A stretch of 64,000 nt of DNA from Liolophura sinensis (lineage: Eukaryota > Mollusca > Polyplacophora > Chitonida > Chitonidae): assembly GCF_032854445.1 (NCBI RefSeq), contig NC_088303.1, positions 6,891,501 through 6,955,500 on the forward strand, in the 5' to 3' direction. Below the pieces are notes generated by a model. That model was not told where the DNA came from. It saw only the letters and a list, made by a program, of their open reading frames with translations, and ran no database searches. Every line of letters starts with the position of its first letter. Position 1 is the first letter of the stretch. Position numbers and translations under genes: made by a program. Shown piece after piece: positions 46,675-57,870 of the stretch.

Positions 46675-47861
46675 ATGTGTTCATTAACTCTTACCCCTAA
46701 TGCCTAAAAAAAGAAAAAAAATGAAGTTTTGCTAGACACGGACGGTGGGTCCAATAATTGGCCTGCCTTTATTGTCCTGTCTACAAAAAACAACACAAGA
46801 CTTGCACGTAAATTACATCCTTTCTTGCTTAAAAATGTACAGAATCATCGGCAGGAGTGGATAAACAAGTTAAAAAGCTTCGATCGGGCGATGTTCTGAT
46901 GGAAGTCTTTCATAAACAACAGGCCCTGAATTTAGTGTCCATGAATAAAATAGCTGATTTTTCTCTTGTTGTGTCTCCTCACGAAACATTAAATTCTAGT
47001 CAGGTAGTGATCGGAGGTAGAGATCAGGACCTCGTCGACTTCAGATATGTTCTGCATTAAAATCGCAAGGGGTTGTTAAAGTCAACCGATTTACAAGAAA
47101 AAAAGGTGACAATATTATAAAACTTAATACTTATTTGCTGACTTTGAACCCATCTGTTCCTCAATCGATCTACATTGGCCCGTACCGTGTTCGAGTGGAC
47201 CTGTGCATACCTAATCCAACACGGTGCTTTACATGTCAAAAATTTGGGGATGGCAAAAGGCCAATGTAGAAATCAGTTGGCGTGCTTCAGATGTGCAGGA
47301 CAAGGCCATGAGGGCTTTGACTGCATTAAAAAGGTAAAATGTTTCAATTGCGGCGAAGCCAATATGGCCTTCTCTAAGGACTGTTCTCTCTTTATTAAAG
47401 AGAAACAGATTATTGCATTAACGGTGCAAAATAACATTACTTACCTAGAAGCACGTCGCCTGATCTGTGCCCCGAGCACTCCCCTGAAAACTTCATTCGC
47501 GAATGTAGTCAAGAAAGCTATGACTTCTTGTTCTAAGCAGACAATTTAACCCGATACTGAAAGACAGAACCATAACAGTACATCTGCTCCTGCTGATAAA
47601 AATAAATCTAACGTAGGTCAAAAAGTGTCTAATCAACAAGATCGTAAACCTGGTGGACAGTTAGACCGCCCGTCTAACGTCACTAGGGATCCCATTCAAA
47701 CTTATAAGTTTGGATCTTTGGAGGACGTTGGTCCCTCACGGCCGGATGTGGATGTGATGGATATATCACCTGCACCACGGGGATCTTCCAGCAGATCTCC
47801 AAGGACGGGTTGTCCTCGGTCCGAACATAAGGAGAGATCTTCTGTTCCTCTCCCTCCATAA
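46675..47861 (+). pseudogene. LINE D ORF1 (gag-like, zinc knuckles)
   Basis: Likely start ATG at 46675 (MCSLTLTPN; copy E has MSSLNLTRN). The middle reads VKKLRSGDVLMEVFHKQQAL near 46870. Three CCHC-type knuckles follow: CFTCQKFGDG near 47223 (Asp where His is expected, then frameshifted), CFRCAGQGHEGFDC near 47284-47325 (complete), and CFNCGEANMAFSKDC near 47340-47384 (Asn where His is expected). The protein would bind element RNA. It ends in the serine- and basic-rich tail at 47861. Several stops and frameshifts lie in 46700-47270. Confidence 0.88.
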
Positions 47862-48700
47862 TGGTGATATACGACAAAATTATACAATGGAATTTTCGAG
47901 GACTTAAGGTAAATTTTGATGAAATAAAACAGTTTGTCCAATCATTAAATCCAATTGCCCTGTGTCTTCAGGACATCCACCTGAAGACATCTGGCAAAGA
48001 TAAAATAACTCTTATTGTATTGAAGAAGAGCAAGCTGCAGGCGGCTCCTCGATATTCATCAATAACAATATTATTCACAGCCCTGTTGCTCCGCATACAG
48101 AGCTTCAGGCTGTGGCCATTCGTGTTTCATTATGTGAAACAGTCACATTATTTTCGGTGTATATACCTCCGAACACTTTGATGTCAGCTTTGCAGTTAAA
48201 TAATCTAATAGAACAATTACCTCAACCGTTTATAATAATGGGAGATTTTAATTCCCATAGCCCCCTTTCGGGCAGTAATAACATAAATAATAGGGGCAAA
48301 ACAGTGGAAGACTTCTTATCTAAGACAGAACTATGTTATTTCAATGATCGTTTTCTTACCCATTTACATTCAGGTAAATCCATCACATATCCATCACTGA
48401 TCCGTGATTTTTCTTGGAAGGTGCATGACGATCTTTGTGGTAGTGATCATTTTCCTATAATCCTAGAGCATATCACTTCTGATTCTTTAGAATGTGTAGC
48501 TAAGTCGAAATTAGATAAAGCAGATTGGATCGCATTTGAGATGTTTTGTGAGGCTGGTATCACTCCAGAGGCTCTCAATGCAGCTGATGATCCTAATAAT
48601 AATAACTTAAACCAGGTTCGTGCATATAGAGATAAGGCTCGGCGATTACTCAAGTTCAAGAGACGATCTTGGCGGAATTTTGTTTCAAGCATTACGTCAA
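47861..48700 (+). pseudogene. LINE D ORF2, APE endonuclease and linker
   Basis: ORF2 begins where ORF1 stops (the TAATGG junction near 47860). IIQWNFRGLKVNFDEI is at 47880, then LCLQDIHLKTS at about 47958 with Asp in place of the catalytic Glu. A frameshift separates this from the long frame 48112-48936, which holds FIIMGDFNSHSPL near 48225-48265 and CGSDHFPIILEHI near 48435-48480 with the terminal Asp-His. After this about 160 bp present in copy A (its WYDN region) are missing, joining AADDPNN directly to LNQVRAYRDKARR. Confidence 0.9.
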
Positions 48701-49800
48701 AAACACCTATGCGTAAGATCTTGATCATGGTTCAGAAACTTAAAGGCAAAAATAATAAAGCAAAACTGCAGCATTTAGAAGATGGCGATAATATATTAAC
48801 CTCTTCATCTGATATAGCCAATAAATTAGCTGAAACAATTTCCAAGAAATCTTCTTCTCAGAACTATACTAAAGAATTCCAACATATTAAAAACCAGAAG
48901 GGAAAATTAAATTGCCCTTTTTTTCTACGAATTTAAAATGTTATCATCGTCCTTTTAATATCGAGGAACTTAAACCTGCATTTTAAAAGGCCCACAATAC
49001 TGCCAGTAGTCCTGACAACGTATATTGTAAATTTCTGAACCATTTACCACCTGAGCCACCGGAGATGCTCTTGGATTTGCTTAATGATATTTGGATAACT
49101 GGTAATTATTCACCATAGACGGAGGCGTGTGTTATCCTGGTTCACAAACCGGGTAAGGATCATACAGATCCAAATAATTACCGTCCCATAGCTCTTACCA
49201 GCTGTGTTTGTAAGACAATGGAAAGGATGATTAACTACAAACGTGTTGGGTTTCTCGAGCTACATGTTTTACCGAACTAAAAATGTGAATAACATCATAC
49301 GTCAGTTGCATTTTTGTTTCAATAAGATCGAGAAATGGGCAACTGAAAATGGTTTTAGATTTTCAACGTCTAAAACCGTCGGTATGCATTTTTGTAATAA
49401 ACGGAAACTTCATCTTGATCCCTAGCTTAATTTTTGCGGGAAACAGGTTAAAATTGTTGGTGAAACAAAATTGTTAGGTATAATATTTGATAGTGAGTTT
49501 TCCTTTAGTTTTAAGCAGTTTTATATGAGCTATAAATGTACAAAGGCTCTTGATATAATTAAGGTCGTGTCTAGCACCGATTGGGATGTGACGGATCTGT
49601 TTTACTTAATTTATATCGTTCTCTGGTGAGGTCTAAATTGGACTATTGGTCCATCATTTACGGTTCCGCTGGGAAGTCACATACTAAAATGTTGGATCGT
49701 GTTCATCCCCAGGGTTTGAGGCTCAGCCTTGGTGTTTTAGAACCTCACCAGTAGAGAGTTTATACGTGGAGATAAATGAGCTTTATTTATATAACTGAGC
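48700..49800 (+). pseudogene. LINE D ORF2, RT with palm deleted
   Basis: The linker end (LKGKNNKAKLQHLEDGDNIL near 48740) leads into RT finger words near 48960-49230 (DNVYCKFLNHLPPEP, DPNNYRPIALTSC). At about 49258 the sequence jumps from the WLLE region to YRTKNVNNIIRQL. The segment holding motifs A, B and C, including YxDD, is thus deleted. Thumb words follow from 49340 (WATENGFRFSTSKTVGMHF). Stops near 49423 and later break the frame. Confidence 0.9.
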
Positions 49801-50800
49801 CTTCAATATGCTAGTAAGCTTAAAGCTCATTCAAGAAACCCTGTCTACGACTGTATTTTTAATGTATCTGATGTAAAAAAATTTAATAAAAGTCCCAATA
49901 ACATCCCTTCCTTTGGTCTACGTCTACAACTATATTGTGGGTGCTAACATCAAGCTAGAGGATAAAGGTCCGGTGTCTTTTCCGGACTCTCCTTCCTGGC
50001 TTTTTCCACACCCTTAACTAATATTTGATCTACTTAAACATAAATCCAATATAAATCCTCTTATATTTCAGCAAGGTTTCGCTGAAATTAAAACTATTTA
50101 TATGGATTATAAATGTTTATACACTGACGGGTCAAAGGATGGGGACAGGGTTGCTGTTGCGCCTGTCATGGAGCAGCGAGTCTCTTCCTTTCGTCTTCCA
50201 TCCTCTTGTTTAATATTCTCTGCCAAGGCCAGAGCTATACTTCTGGCCTTATCATATATTTCTTCAGGCGTGCCCAGAGGGCGATGATATGCAGCGACTC
50301 GCTCTCTTGCCTTTTGGCAATACAGAATAATAAATTTAAAACTCCATTGATCCTTGAAATTTTAGCCGTACATAGAAAACTGATTAGAAGAGGTGAAGAT
50401 ATTATATTCTGCTGGATACCAAGTCATACTAGTATCCATGGAAACACAGTCGCAGACAGGGAGGGGAAAACTGCCCTCAACAAACCCATGTCTAAGATTT
50501 AAATCCCCTATACTACATGAAGCCGAATATTCTTAAATATGTTCGTCGCCTTTGGCAGGGTGAATGGGACTTGCAGTATATAATAACCTGCATGCTAATC
50601 ATCCTGTCATTGGCTACAACACTTATACTTGGCGAATGTCTCGTAGAGACGAAGTAGTTTTAACAAGGTGTCGTGCTGGGCATGCTCGTTTAACAGACAA
50701 TTTCATACTAGATGTGAGCAGTGCTCCCAAGTGTGTTAGATGCGATGCCGCATCAGGCATCAAACATATTTGAGTTGACTGTGTGGGCTTTGCCCATGTT
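49801..50800 (+). pseudogene. LINE D ORF2, connection, RNase H and C-terminal motif
   Basis: Connection words (GANIKLEDKGPVSF near 49940) are broken. The RNase H start YKCLYTDGSKDGDRVAVAPV is at 50108-50170. The Glu region reads AKARAILLALS near 50225 with Lys for Glu. CSDSLSCLLAIQNNKF is near 50292 and IIFCWIPSHTSIHGNTVADR near 50400-50460. The C-terminal SSAPKCVRCDAASGIKHI is at 50718-50770, then a stop replaces the next codon. The last open piece runs 50564-50773. Confidence 0.9.
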
Positions 50801-51031
50801 CGGGAGATATTCTACACAGTCAACTCTATATATGATTTATTTGACAACATCGCTGGCGATGTTGTCACAAATTATTTGAAGGTCATTGGCCTTATCTTAT
50901 CTGTTTTTAAACATGCCCAAACGTTTATGTTTCATTTTTGATGTTCTCACCACCATATCGGAAACCTCTTGCCACGATATGGCTGAAATATTGCCGATGT
51001 GGCGTTAAACCATATTCATTCATCCATTCTA

Positions 51032-51200
51032 CACAAAGTGCATTTCTAACACGTTTACGCAATTTTTCTAACCAAGCCTAGTACTAACACAGCCTTAACA
51101 CCATTTGTATGCACAAAGGGCATTGCTGATACGACGTTTATGCCAGTTCTCTAACCAAGCCTAGTACTGACACAGCCTTCACACCATTTGTCTACACCAA
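51032..51200. repeat. 80-bp tandem repeat right of LINE D
   Basis: Two units start CACAAAGTGCATT at 51032 and CACAAAGGGCATT at 51112. Both continue CTAACCAAGCCTAGTACT and ACACAGCCTTAACACCATTT with few changes. This is the right half of the minisatellite into which LINE D inserted. Confidence 0.88.
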
Positions 51201-52089
51201 AGCCAAGCAGTGTGGAGCAGATGACTTTACCATCATTTTAGCGTAGTTAATTTCACTCTGTGTTTGACCTTTTATGGTTGTCATTAATGTTGTACATTTT
51301 GAAACTGCGATTTAAGTTGGAAATCGTATTTAGACCACATTCAGGAAACACACCTGTTTTGTTTAACAGTACTATAGTTCTTAACAACTGATCCTATCGC
51401 GCATTTAAGTAATGGAGACCACGATTAAATCGTGCTTCTGGTGATTTCAACTGAGTTTGGAAAGACATAAAGTGTCTTTGCAGGTGGTTAACGGGATGTA
51501 TAGCCTGCTCACGATTGCATGAAGGGCACACAAGGATGAAATGTCGCTAATTTCCCATAAATATTTTCTCTCAGGATGCCCATCTGAAACGAAAAAGAAA
51601 CACAACTCGTTAAGACGCAGATAAATGTTCTGAGAAAAAGATGTGCGAAGTATAGTTGTTCGTGTTTCCACACCGTCCAGTGATCGCATGTCGTAACGCC
51701 ATTAGCGACATTAATTACGATCAACGAGGTCTTAAAAGGAATTGTGCATGAGGTTTCCTGTCGTCCGATGAGATTAAATACGCCGTCATTAATCAGCAAT
51801 TACCAACATACACCTGATGCGACCTTGTGGATCACATGAAGAATGAGTTCAACATTCATTCAGATATCATCACGCCGTATAATCTTTGTGGAGTAAACAC
51901 AAGAAAGTTTTGTTTAATTATCTTGAAATGCGAAGAATATACTGGTTTGATGCCCCCCCCCCCCCCACACACACACCCCTGTAGCTGGGACGTTTAAAAT
52001 TTCAAAAGAAGCGAAATGAAGAGAAATTAATCGGAAGGAGTCGTTTCCCCGACACCTTCCGCCACTCTTGTTTTTGATTCACACTTAGT
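51201..52089. other. No clear gene; C/CA microsatellite
   Basis: A run of 14 C at 51953-51966 passes into (AC)n. Two overlapping minus frames at 51447-51799 are open but carry no motif. Nothing else is supported. Confidence 0.5.
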
Positions 52090-52200
52090 TGTCTGGCGTT
52101 TTACGCCGTACTCAACAATATTTAACAGATGCGGTAACGGCCATGGTACACCGTACTCAACAATATTTAACATATACGACCTTGGCCAGTATTATGGTTT
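52090..52200 (-). mobile_element. SINE family 1 fragment with internal duplication
   Basis: GGCGTTTTACGCCGTACTCA at 52095, then a second CACCGTACTCAACAATATTT at 52149 followed by GGCCAGTATTATGG. The 3' end is present twice in tandem, about 54 bp apart. Confidence 0.72.
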
Positions 52201-52810
52201 TGGTTTATTGACGAGAAGCGTATTAATGTAGTGGTAAACGCATGGTGGATTGTTAGATATTTGACGAGGTCCCTAAGCTATATGTTCGACTTTATATACA
52301 TTAAAATCAATAAATAAATTTATTATTTGTATAAATGCGAAATGTCAGGATTTCCTTCACTGATAAAAGTGATATATCACTGGTTAGAGATAGATATTAC
52401 CTTTGTTTTTACATACCCCGTCGCCATGACGCCACAAAAAACATTGTGTTTTATGACGCTCTAATCCGATCTTAGCCTAATGACTATTCTGTTTAACAGA
52501 AGACGTCATGTGCAACGTCACAAGCCTTGACACAATCTGCACAGCTAAAACAGCGCTTTAACTTGTTCTAACACACAGAATCACGATATTGTCAAAATAT
52601 AAATAATAAATAGAATATTGCAGAGTTAAGGGTGAATATAATAAATATTTTTGGAGTGAAAGGTGAAATTGATAACCAATTAGACGGGAAGCCTTTTTAC
52701 ACCTTTCTCTGTACAATATCGTCTATTGTTGTGACCCTGCAGGTAGTACATTCCATTGATACTGGAAGATTCTAGGATGTTACTCGAGCGTATGTATAGC
52801 CCAGGGCCCA

Positions 52811-52924
52811 GTTTCTCAATATGGTCGTAACATTACGCCGTCCTAATCACCATGACGTCGAATTCTGACGGCATACGCCGGACGTACTTGCGACCGACGT
52901 AACGTTACGACCGCTTTGAGAAAC
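52811..52924. mobile_element. MITE-like element, 27-bp inverted repeats
   Basis: The left arm GTTTCTCAATATGGTCGTAA... (52811-52837) pairs with the right arm ...GTTACGACCGCTTTGAGAAAC (52898-52924) at 23 of 27 positions. The 60-bp core has no coding capacity. GTTTCTCAA-type ends are, from memory, frequent in marine invertebrate genomes. Confidence 0.72.
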
Positions 52925-53420
52925 AGCTTCCAGCTCGCAAGTGTTAGTTGGCAGCTTGTCTTTAACGTCAGTTTTACCTGTCGGGAATGTCCATTTTGGA
53001 AGAAGGGATTTGCGAGCTTATTACACTTTCGTGCATTTTAATGCAGTCATTTTAAAAGCTTTATTTAATTCACGAAGAACTCTGGAATTACTTATTTCAG
53101 TGAACGGAGACGTGTCATTGAGACCCACTGTGTTTGGACTTGACGTGTGCTCCATAAGAACTTATGTATGTATGTTGTTTACAATAATTTGTACATCGTA
53201 TATAATTTGTTTTATTTTGTATTGGATTGTGCAGTTATATATATTGAATTCATCTACATGTAAGTGTGTTGATGATTCTTTCATAGATCTTGTGTGAGGG
53301 TTATCGCTGTCTATAAGCCGAACGAAATTAATAAATGAATGAATAAAAAAAAATATAAATACTATACAAGGAAAAGACATAAAAACTTGATGTGCATGTG
53401 CATATACCGTACAAAGACAT
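52925..53420 (+). other. ORF with hydrophobic segment; possible retroelement tail
   Basis: An open frame 52941-53297 starts with GTG, not ATG. Its later half is strongly hydrophobic (CMLFTIICTSYIICFILYWI). It is followed by ATTAATAAATGAATGAATAA and a run of A, which looks like the tail of a retroelement more than a host gene. No family recognised. Confidence 0.3.
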
Positions 53421-53424
53421 ATCC

Positions 53425-54415
53425 AGATGGGATTTCTCTACTCTCTGTACTACTATTCCTCACAAATATCGTATTGAAAGAATAACCTCGTTGTCTCGGT
53501 ATTTACTAAAACAGGTCACCGTTACACTGACGTCATAAGCAATAAGGCTTTCTTTAGGTCTACTATTCATAAGGTTACCACTCATGGGATGTTATCCCAT
53601 GTTATGTTTATTGAATTCCTTAAATTTCTCGTTAATAACATTTCTGTGAAATTAGGGATAGAATTTACCAACCGGTTTTCATATAAATGAAAACCCGTCA
53701 TTGGATTAAAGGAGACTACAGATAGTCCTAATGGTACATCTTATATGGATCTATATCTGTACAAAGACTAACAGATACTACTCTAGATAGGTCTCCTTTC
53801 ACGCCGCCTTTACGACAAAAGGGATAATTTTAATTTTGATATTGTAAATTATCCTTATTTGGATAGCAATATACCAAAGGGTCCTGCATATGGCATTTAC
53901 ATATCTCGCCTTGTAGCATTTGTGAGATCTTGCGTAAAATGTGATGACTTTAATCTGCGCCACAAGTTGTTAGTTCGAAAACTAGCTTGTCAAGGATACT
54001 CAATCAAACGCCTTCATTCTAAGTTTCTCAAATTTTACAATGAAAATAACATTGTCGTTAGGTCGTCAGCAGGTATGGAAAAAGCGTTCAGAATCTGTCG
54101 ATCGGCATTGTGATCAACCACATAGACGGCGCTGTTATCCTTATGTACATATCATTAGCGTACATGGTATTTAGCAACATAGATGGCGCTAGTTGCCGAG
54201 TGTAACCGTCTATCTTGTACACAGCTTTTATACAGACCAGCATGTCATGTGTAACATCATAGATGGTGCCTCTTGTAGTATGAGATCCTTACATATTAAC
54301 GGGAAAGACGTAATCGTCCGTTACTTCTGAATCACAATCTGTTCGGTTAAGGTTTGTAAGCTCGTCATTTTCGAACTGTATCTAATACCGCTTAACCTAG
54401 AGCTAGGGGACGTAA
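53425..54415 (+). mobile_element. Unusual retroelement copy 2 (RT core deleted)
   Basis: Second copy of the element at 10580-11830. FSTLCTTIPHKYRIER near 53437 is followed by SVFTKTGHRY and FIEFLKFLVNNI. A deletion then removes GIPMGTN and YTDD. Coding resumes near 53715 (TSYMDLYLYKD) and near 53855 (YPYLDSNIPKGPAYGIYISR) and stays open to a TGA near 54111, giving the C-terminal end (LACQGYSIKRLHSKFLKFYN, AFRICRSAL) that copy 1 lacks through frameshift. The 3' UTR matches copy 1 to about 54410. RT is therefore the last domain, with nothing after it. Confidence 0.75.
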
Positions 54416-54723
54416 AGTCAACCATGTTCATTACATCTGCATTATGCCTTTATGAGCAGTTGCAATCAAAACGCGACTGAGATACCTTGTGTAATTGTTA
54501 TTTGACCTGGAACTCATTTCTGGGCTTCTGTTGAAAATTGATGACCGCTTCTCTCTTGTGTGTTACCGGTTTGATTTCCTATTTGTATAATTTCTTACAT
54601 ACCTTTTTCTTTGGGAGCTAGTGTTAAACGTTGTTTTGGAAATGGATCTTGCGATTATCGACTTGGAACGCCTTTTACCGACTTCAAATGGTATACGAAT
54701 GTCGGACATTACGTTTGTTTGTA

Positions 54724-55034
54724 CGAGTGCTTGGGGTTTAACGTCCTACTCAACAATTTTTCAGTCATATGACGACGAAGGAATCCTTATGTGATGTGCC
54801 TCCTTGTCACAGTACGGATTTCCATCGTTCTTTTATCTAATGCTGCTTCACTGAGAGGACTTACCGAAGGCAAGAAAGCCGCCCCCGCCCAAGCCCAAGC
54901 CATTATACGAAAGCCAAGCGAGGAATCACAACTTCCTCTTTTTAAAGTCTTAGGTGCGACTCGACCCAGGATTGATCCTGGATCTACCGCTCCCGAAGCG
55001 GACGCTCTACCAACTGTACTATCCGGGCCGGTGA
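54724..55034 (-). mobile_element. SINE family 2, near full length
   Basis: Reversed copy: tail CGAGTGCTTGGGGTTTAACG, body CATATGACGACGAAGGAATC, and head (reversed) with GATCCTGGATCTACCGCTCC, GAAGCGGACGCTCTACCAAC and TATCCGGGCC. Box B on the minus strand reads GGGTCGAGTCGC. No TSD seen. Confidence 0.88.
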
Positions 55035-55728
55035 CTGATATGGAAGATCACCACAGAAATGCACGCGAGTGTTTGTGCAGCCATTTATTACCTGCCGTTT
55101 TTAATGCGGTTCACTAGCTTTCTCTGCAATTATCAGCCTTAACCGAGCAAGGTCGTGTGTTCGAATCCAGCTCTCGCTGATTAGGGTTGCGACTTTGCTT
55201 GGGGAGGATTATCAGGTAGCAGGCGAAGAACTGTGGTTCACTTCTTCCACCAATATCAAAACTATAGTGCCTTACTGTTGAAGACTAAAAAGTGTGATAA
55301 TAATATTGTATAATGATGTATGTTTTTGAGAATAGCCAATCCTGATTTTCCTGGTGACATGTACCTACGTAACTGGGTCTAATGGGCCTGTTGATATTGA
55401 GGTCAATAAAAATCACAGAAAGTAAAAATACCAGTACCATCGGAGGGTTATATTAGAGCGCGTTTTAATGTCAGTAATGTGGGGGAAACCTCAGCATTTC
55501 ATCTTCGTGCGACTTTGCTGGTTTCCATATGCTGGACAACAGGCTCTTTAAGATTTTAAACAATTTAGAAGGCTATACTTGCCATGAAGTCCACTAAAAT
55601 GCTGCCAATGTATAGCCTCTGCTGGCAGCCTACACACACATTAATGGCTGACCATTCAGTGTACAGTATGATTAAAAAGTGAAGCATGATCTACAACTAC
55701 ATGTTCACGGAAAAGCTCATGAAGCAGC
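55035..55728. other. No clear gene
   Basis: Spacer between a SINE and LINE copy E. TCGTGTGTTCGAATCCAGCT near 55151 looks like an isolated box B, with no matching box A found. Nothing else is supported. Confidence 0.45.
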
Positions 55729-55854
55729 CAATATTGCAGCCATATTGTGGCGAGAACAAGGTGAAAACACGAGGTGGTTGAGGTTTTCGATATGACGGCG
55801 ACAACATCAAAAATAAAACAAAACAGGTGAGACAAATTACAAATAAAATTTAAA

Positions 55855-56640
55855 TACTATGATGTAGGCCAATGGCCTTCAAAGATTTTGTGTCAAATAA
55901 ATGATATATAGAGTTGACTGTGTAGAATCTTGGCCGAACATGGGCAAAGTCGAAACAGTCAATAAGAATATGTTTGATGCCATATTGGGCATAACATCCA
56001 ACACACTCGAAAGCACTGCTCCCAGCTAGTCTATAATTGTGTGTTAGACGAGAATGCTCAATATCGTTAAAACTCTTTAAACTACTTGGTCTCTACGAGA
56101 CATTCAAGTATAGGTATAGGAATTGTAGCCATTGACAGGATGAATAACATGCAGTTTATTATTGACGTGCAAGTCCCATTCACCCTGCCAAAGGCGAGGA
56201 GTATCTTTAGGAATATTGACTTGACGTCAGTATACGGGATTTTAACCCTAGATACAGGTTTATATACAGCAGCTTTGGCTTCCCTGTCCACGACTGTGTT
56301 TCCATGGATACCAATATGACTTGGTATCCAAGAGAATATAATATCTTTACCTATTTTAATTAGTTTTCTATGTTTGGCTATTATCTGAAGAATTAACGGA
56401 TTTTTAAATTTATTATTCTGAGTTCCCAGAAGGCAAGACAGCGACTCGCTGCATATCAATGCCCTCTGGGCACGCTCAGAGGAAACATATGGTAAGGCCA
56501 GGAGTGTAGCCCTGGCATCTGCATAAAAGATAGAAGATGAAGGTGGAAAACGAAGAGAAGTAACCCGCTCTCATAACAAAGCCGCAGTCACTACCCTGTC
56601 CCCATCCTTGGACCCGTCAGTATGTATAAATTTATAATCC
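55855..56640 (-). pseudogene. LINE E ORF2, RNase H and C-terminal motif
   Basis: The minus frame 56459-56082 reads CSESLSCLLGTQNNKF (Glu for the Asp seen in copy D), then IIFSWIPSHIGIHGNTVVDR, with the His and last Asp kept. The upstream TDGSKDGD region is at 56600-56630 (reversed) in a broken frame. The Cys/His end lies near 55960-56030, reversed (CCPIWHQTY-type reading on the plus strand). Confidence 0.86.
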
Positions 56641-56649
56641 ATATAATTA

Positions 56650-57230
56650 CCCTTAATTTCAGTAAAACTTTGCTGAATTATAAGAGGATTTGTATTTTAT
56701 TTATTATATTTACGTAGATCAAATATTAGTTTAGGTTGTCGAAGAAGCCATGGAGGAGACTCCGGAAAAGACACCGGAGCTATATCCTCTAGCTTGATGT
56801 TAGTTCCCACAACATGGTCCCGTATACGAAGACCGAAAAAAGGGATCCTGTTGGGACACTTAGTAAATCTATCTACATGTAATGGATTAAAAACACAGTC
56901 GTAGGCAGTGCGAGCTTTAAGCTCTGTAGCATATTGAAGGCTCAGTTTTACACGTCGGTTATATAGAGAAGGCTCATTTGTCACCACGTATAAACTTTAT
57001 ACTGGTGAAATTCTAAAAGCACCAAGACTGCGCCTCAAACATTGGTGATGAACAGGATCCAACATTTTAATATACGACATCCGTAAATGATGGACCCATA
57101 GTCCAATTTAGACCTCACCAGAGAACGATATAGATTGAGTAAAACAGATCGGTCAGCACCCTAATCGGTGCTAGAAATCGAGACCTTAATTATAACATTT
57201 TGCCTTAAGCATTTTTATATGAGGTGTAAA
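56650..57230 (-). pseudogene. LINE E ORF2, thumb and connection
   Basis: The open frame 56987-56697 has NEPSLYNRRVKLSLQYATEL, VFNPLHVDRFTKCPNRIPFF and GTNIKLEDIAPVSFPESPPW, colinear with copies A and C. Thumb words lie at 57000-57230 in broken frames. Confidence 0.88.
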
Positions 57231-57870
57231 AGATAGCTTATTATCAAATGTTACACCTAAATTTTTTGTTTCTCCAACAATTTTAACCTGTTTAACACAA
57301 AAATGAAGGTCGGGGTCAAGATGAAGTTTACGTTTATTACAAAAAGGCATACCGCTGGTTGTAGATGTTGAAAATCTAAAACCGTTTTCAGTTACCGATC
57401 TTATTGAGACAAAGTTGCAACTGACGTTCGATGTTATTTATATTTTTAGCTAGGTAGCATTTAAGGAAATCATCGAAAAATATCGACACCACATGTTCAT
57501 TATTGATGAAACCATTTCGAATAAAAGTTTCAGATGCGACAAGGTGATCCATGGTAGATCTACCTTGCCAAAAACCACGCTGTATATTAGAAAGTTGCTT
57601 TTCAGAGACCAAACCAGTCTGTCATTAATCATCCACGTCATAGTCTTACAGACACAGCTGGTAAGAGCTATGGGAAGGTAATTAGACGGATCAGTATGAT
57701 CCTTACCAGGTTTGGGAACCGGAAATAATACACGCCTCCCTCCATGACGGTGAAAAATTACCAGTTATCCAAATATCGTTAAGCAAGTCCAAGAGAGTCT
57801 CTTAGAACCATCTTTGAAATAACAGAGTACCGCTTTTTATTATTAATAATAATATCATTTATTGTTATTA
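57231..57870 (-). pseudogene. LINE E ORF2, RT with palm deleted
   Basis: Open pieces 57641-57450 and 57612-57388 read MINDRLVWSLKSN, QRGFWQGRSTMDHLVASETF and NEHVVSIFFD. They then jump straight to DFLKCYLAKNINNIERQL. Everything between the first palm Asp and the YxDD Asp is gone, apparently joined at the shared Asp codon. Finger words (KPGKDHTDPSNYLPIALTSC-like) lie near 57650-57740 reversed, with an in-frame disruption. Confidence 0.88.

Larger units (their letters stand above)
46082..51028 (+). mobile_element. LINE copy D, full extent, with probable TSD
   Basis: 4.95 kb copy from the family 5' start (CCCGTGGGGTTTCCGGGTTG) to the complete 3' UTR and short ATTC tail. It is flanked by CTACACAAAG at 46072-46081 and 51029-51038. 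The flanking DNA is itself a minisatellite, so part of this match could be repeat identity and not a true TSD. It shows the whole layout: 5' leader, ORF1, EN, RT, RNase H, 3' UTR. Large deletions remove part of the linker and the RT palm, so it cannot move on its own. Confidence 0.94.

Noticed and set aside
48112-48936. Host gene of 274 codons
   Set aside because: It is the endonuclease and linker part of a dead LINE, with copies elsewhere in the window.
52941-53297. Membrane protein gene of 118 residues
   Set aside because: The frame starts at GTG, the hydrophobic part is AT-rich low-complexity sequence, and it ends next to a retroelement-like tail.
55145-55175. Isolated tRNA box B
   Set aside because: GTTCGAATCC is present, but no box A at the right distance and no clover-leaf fold.
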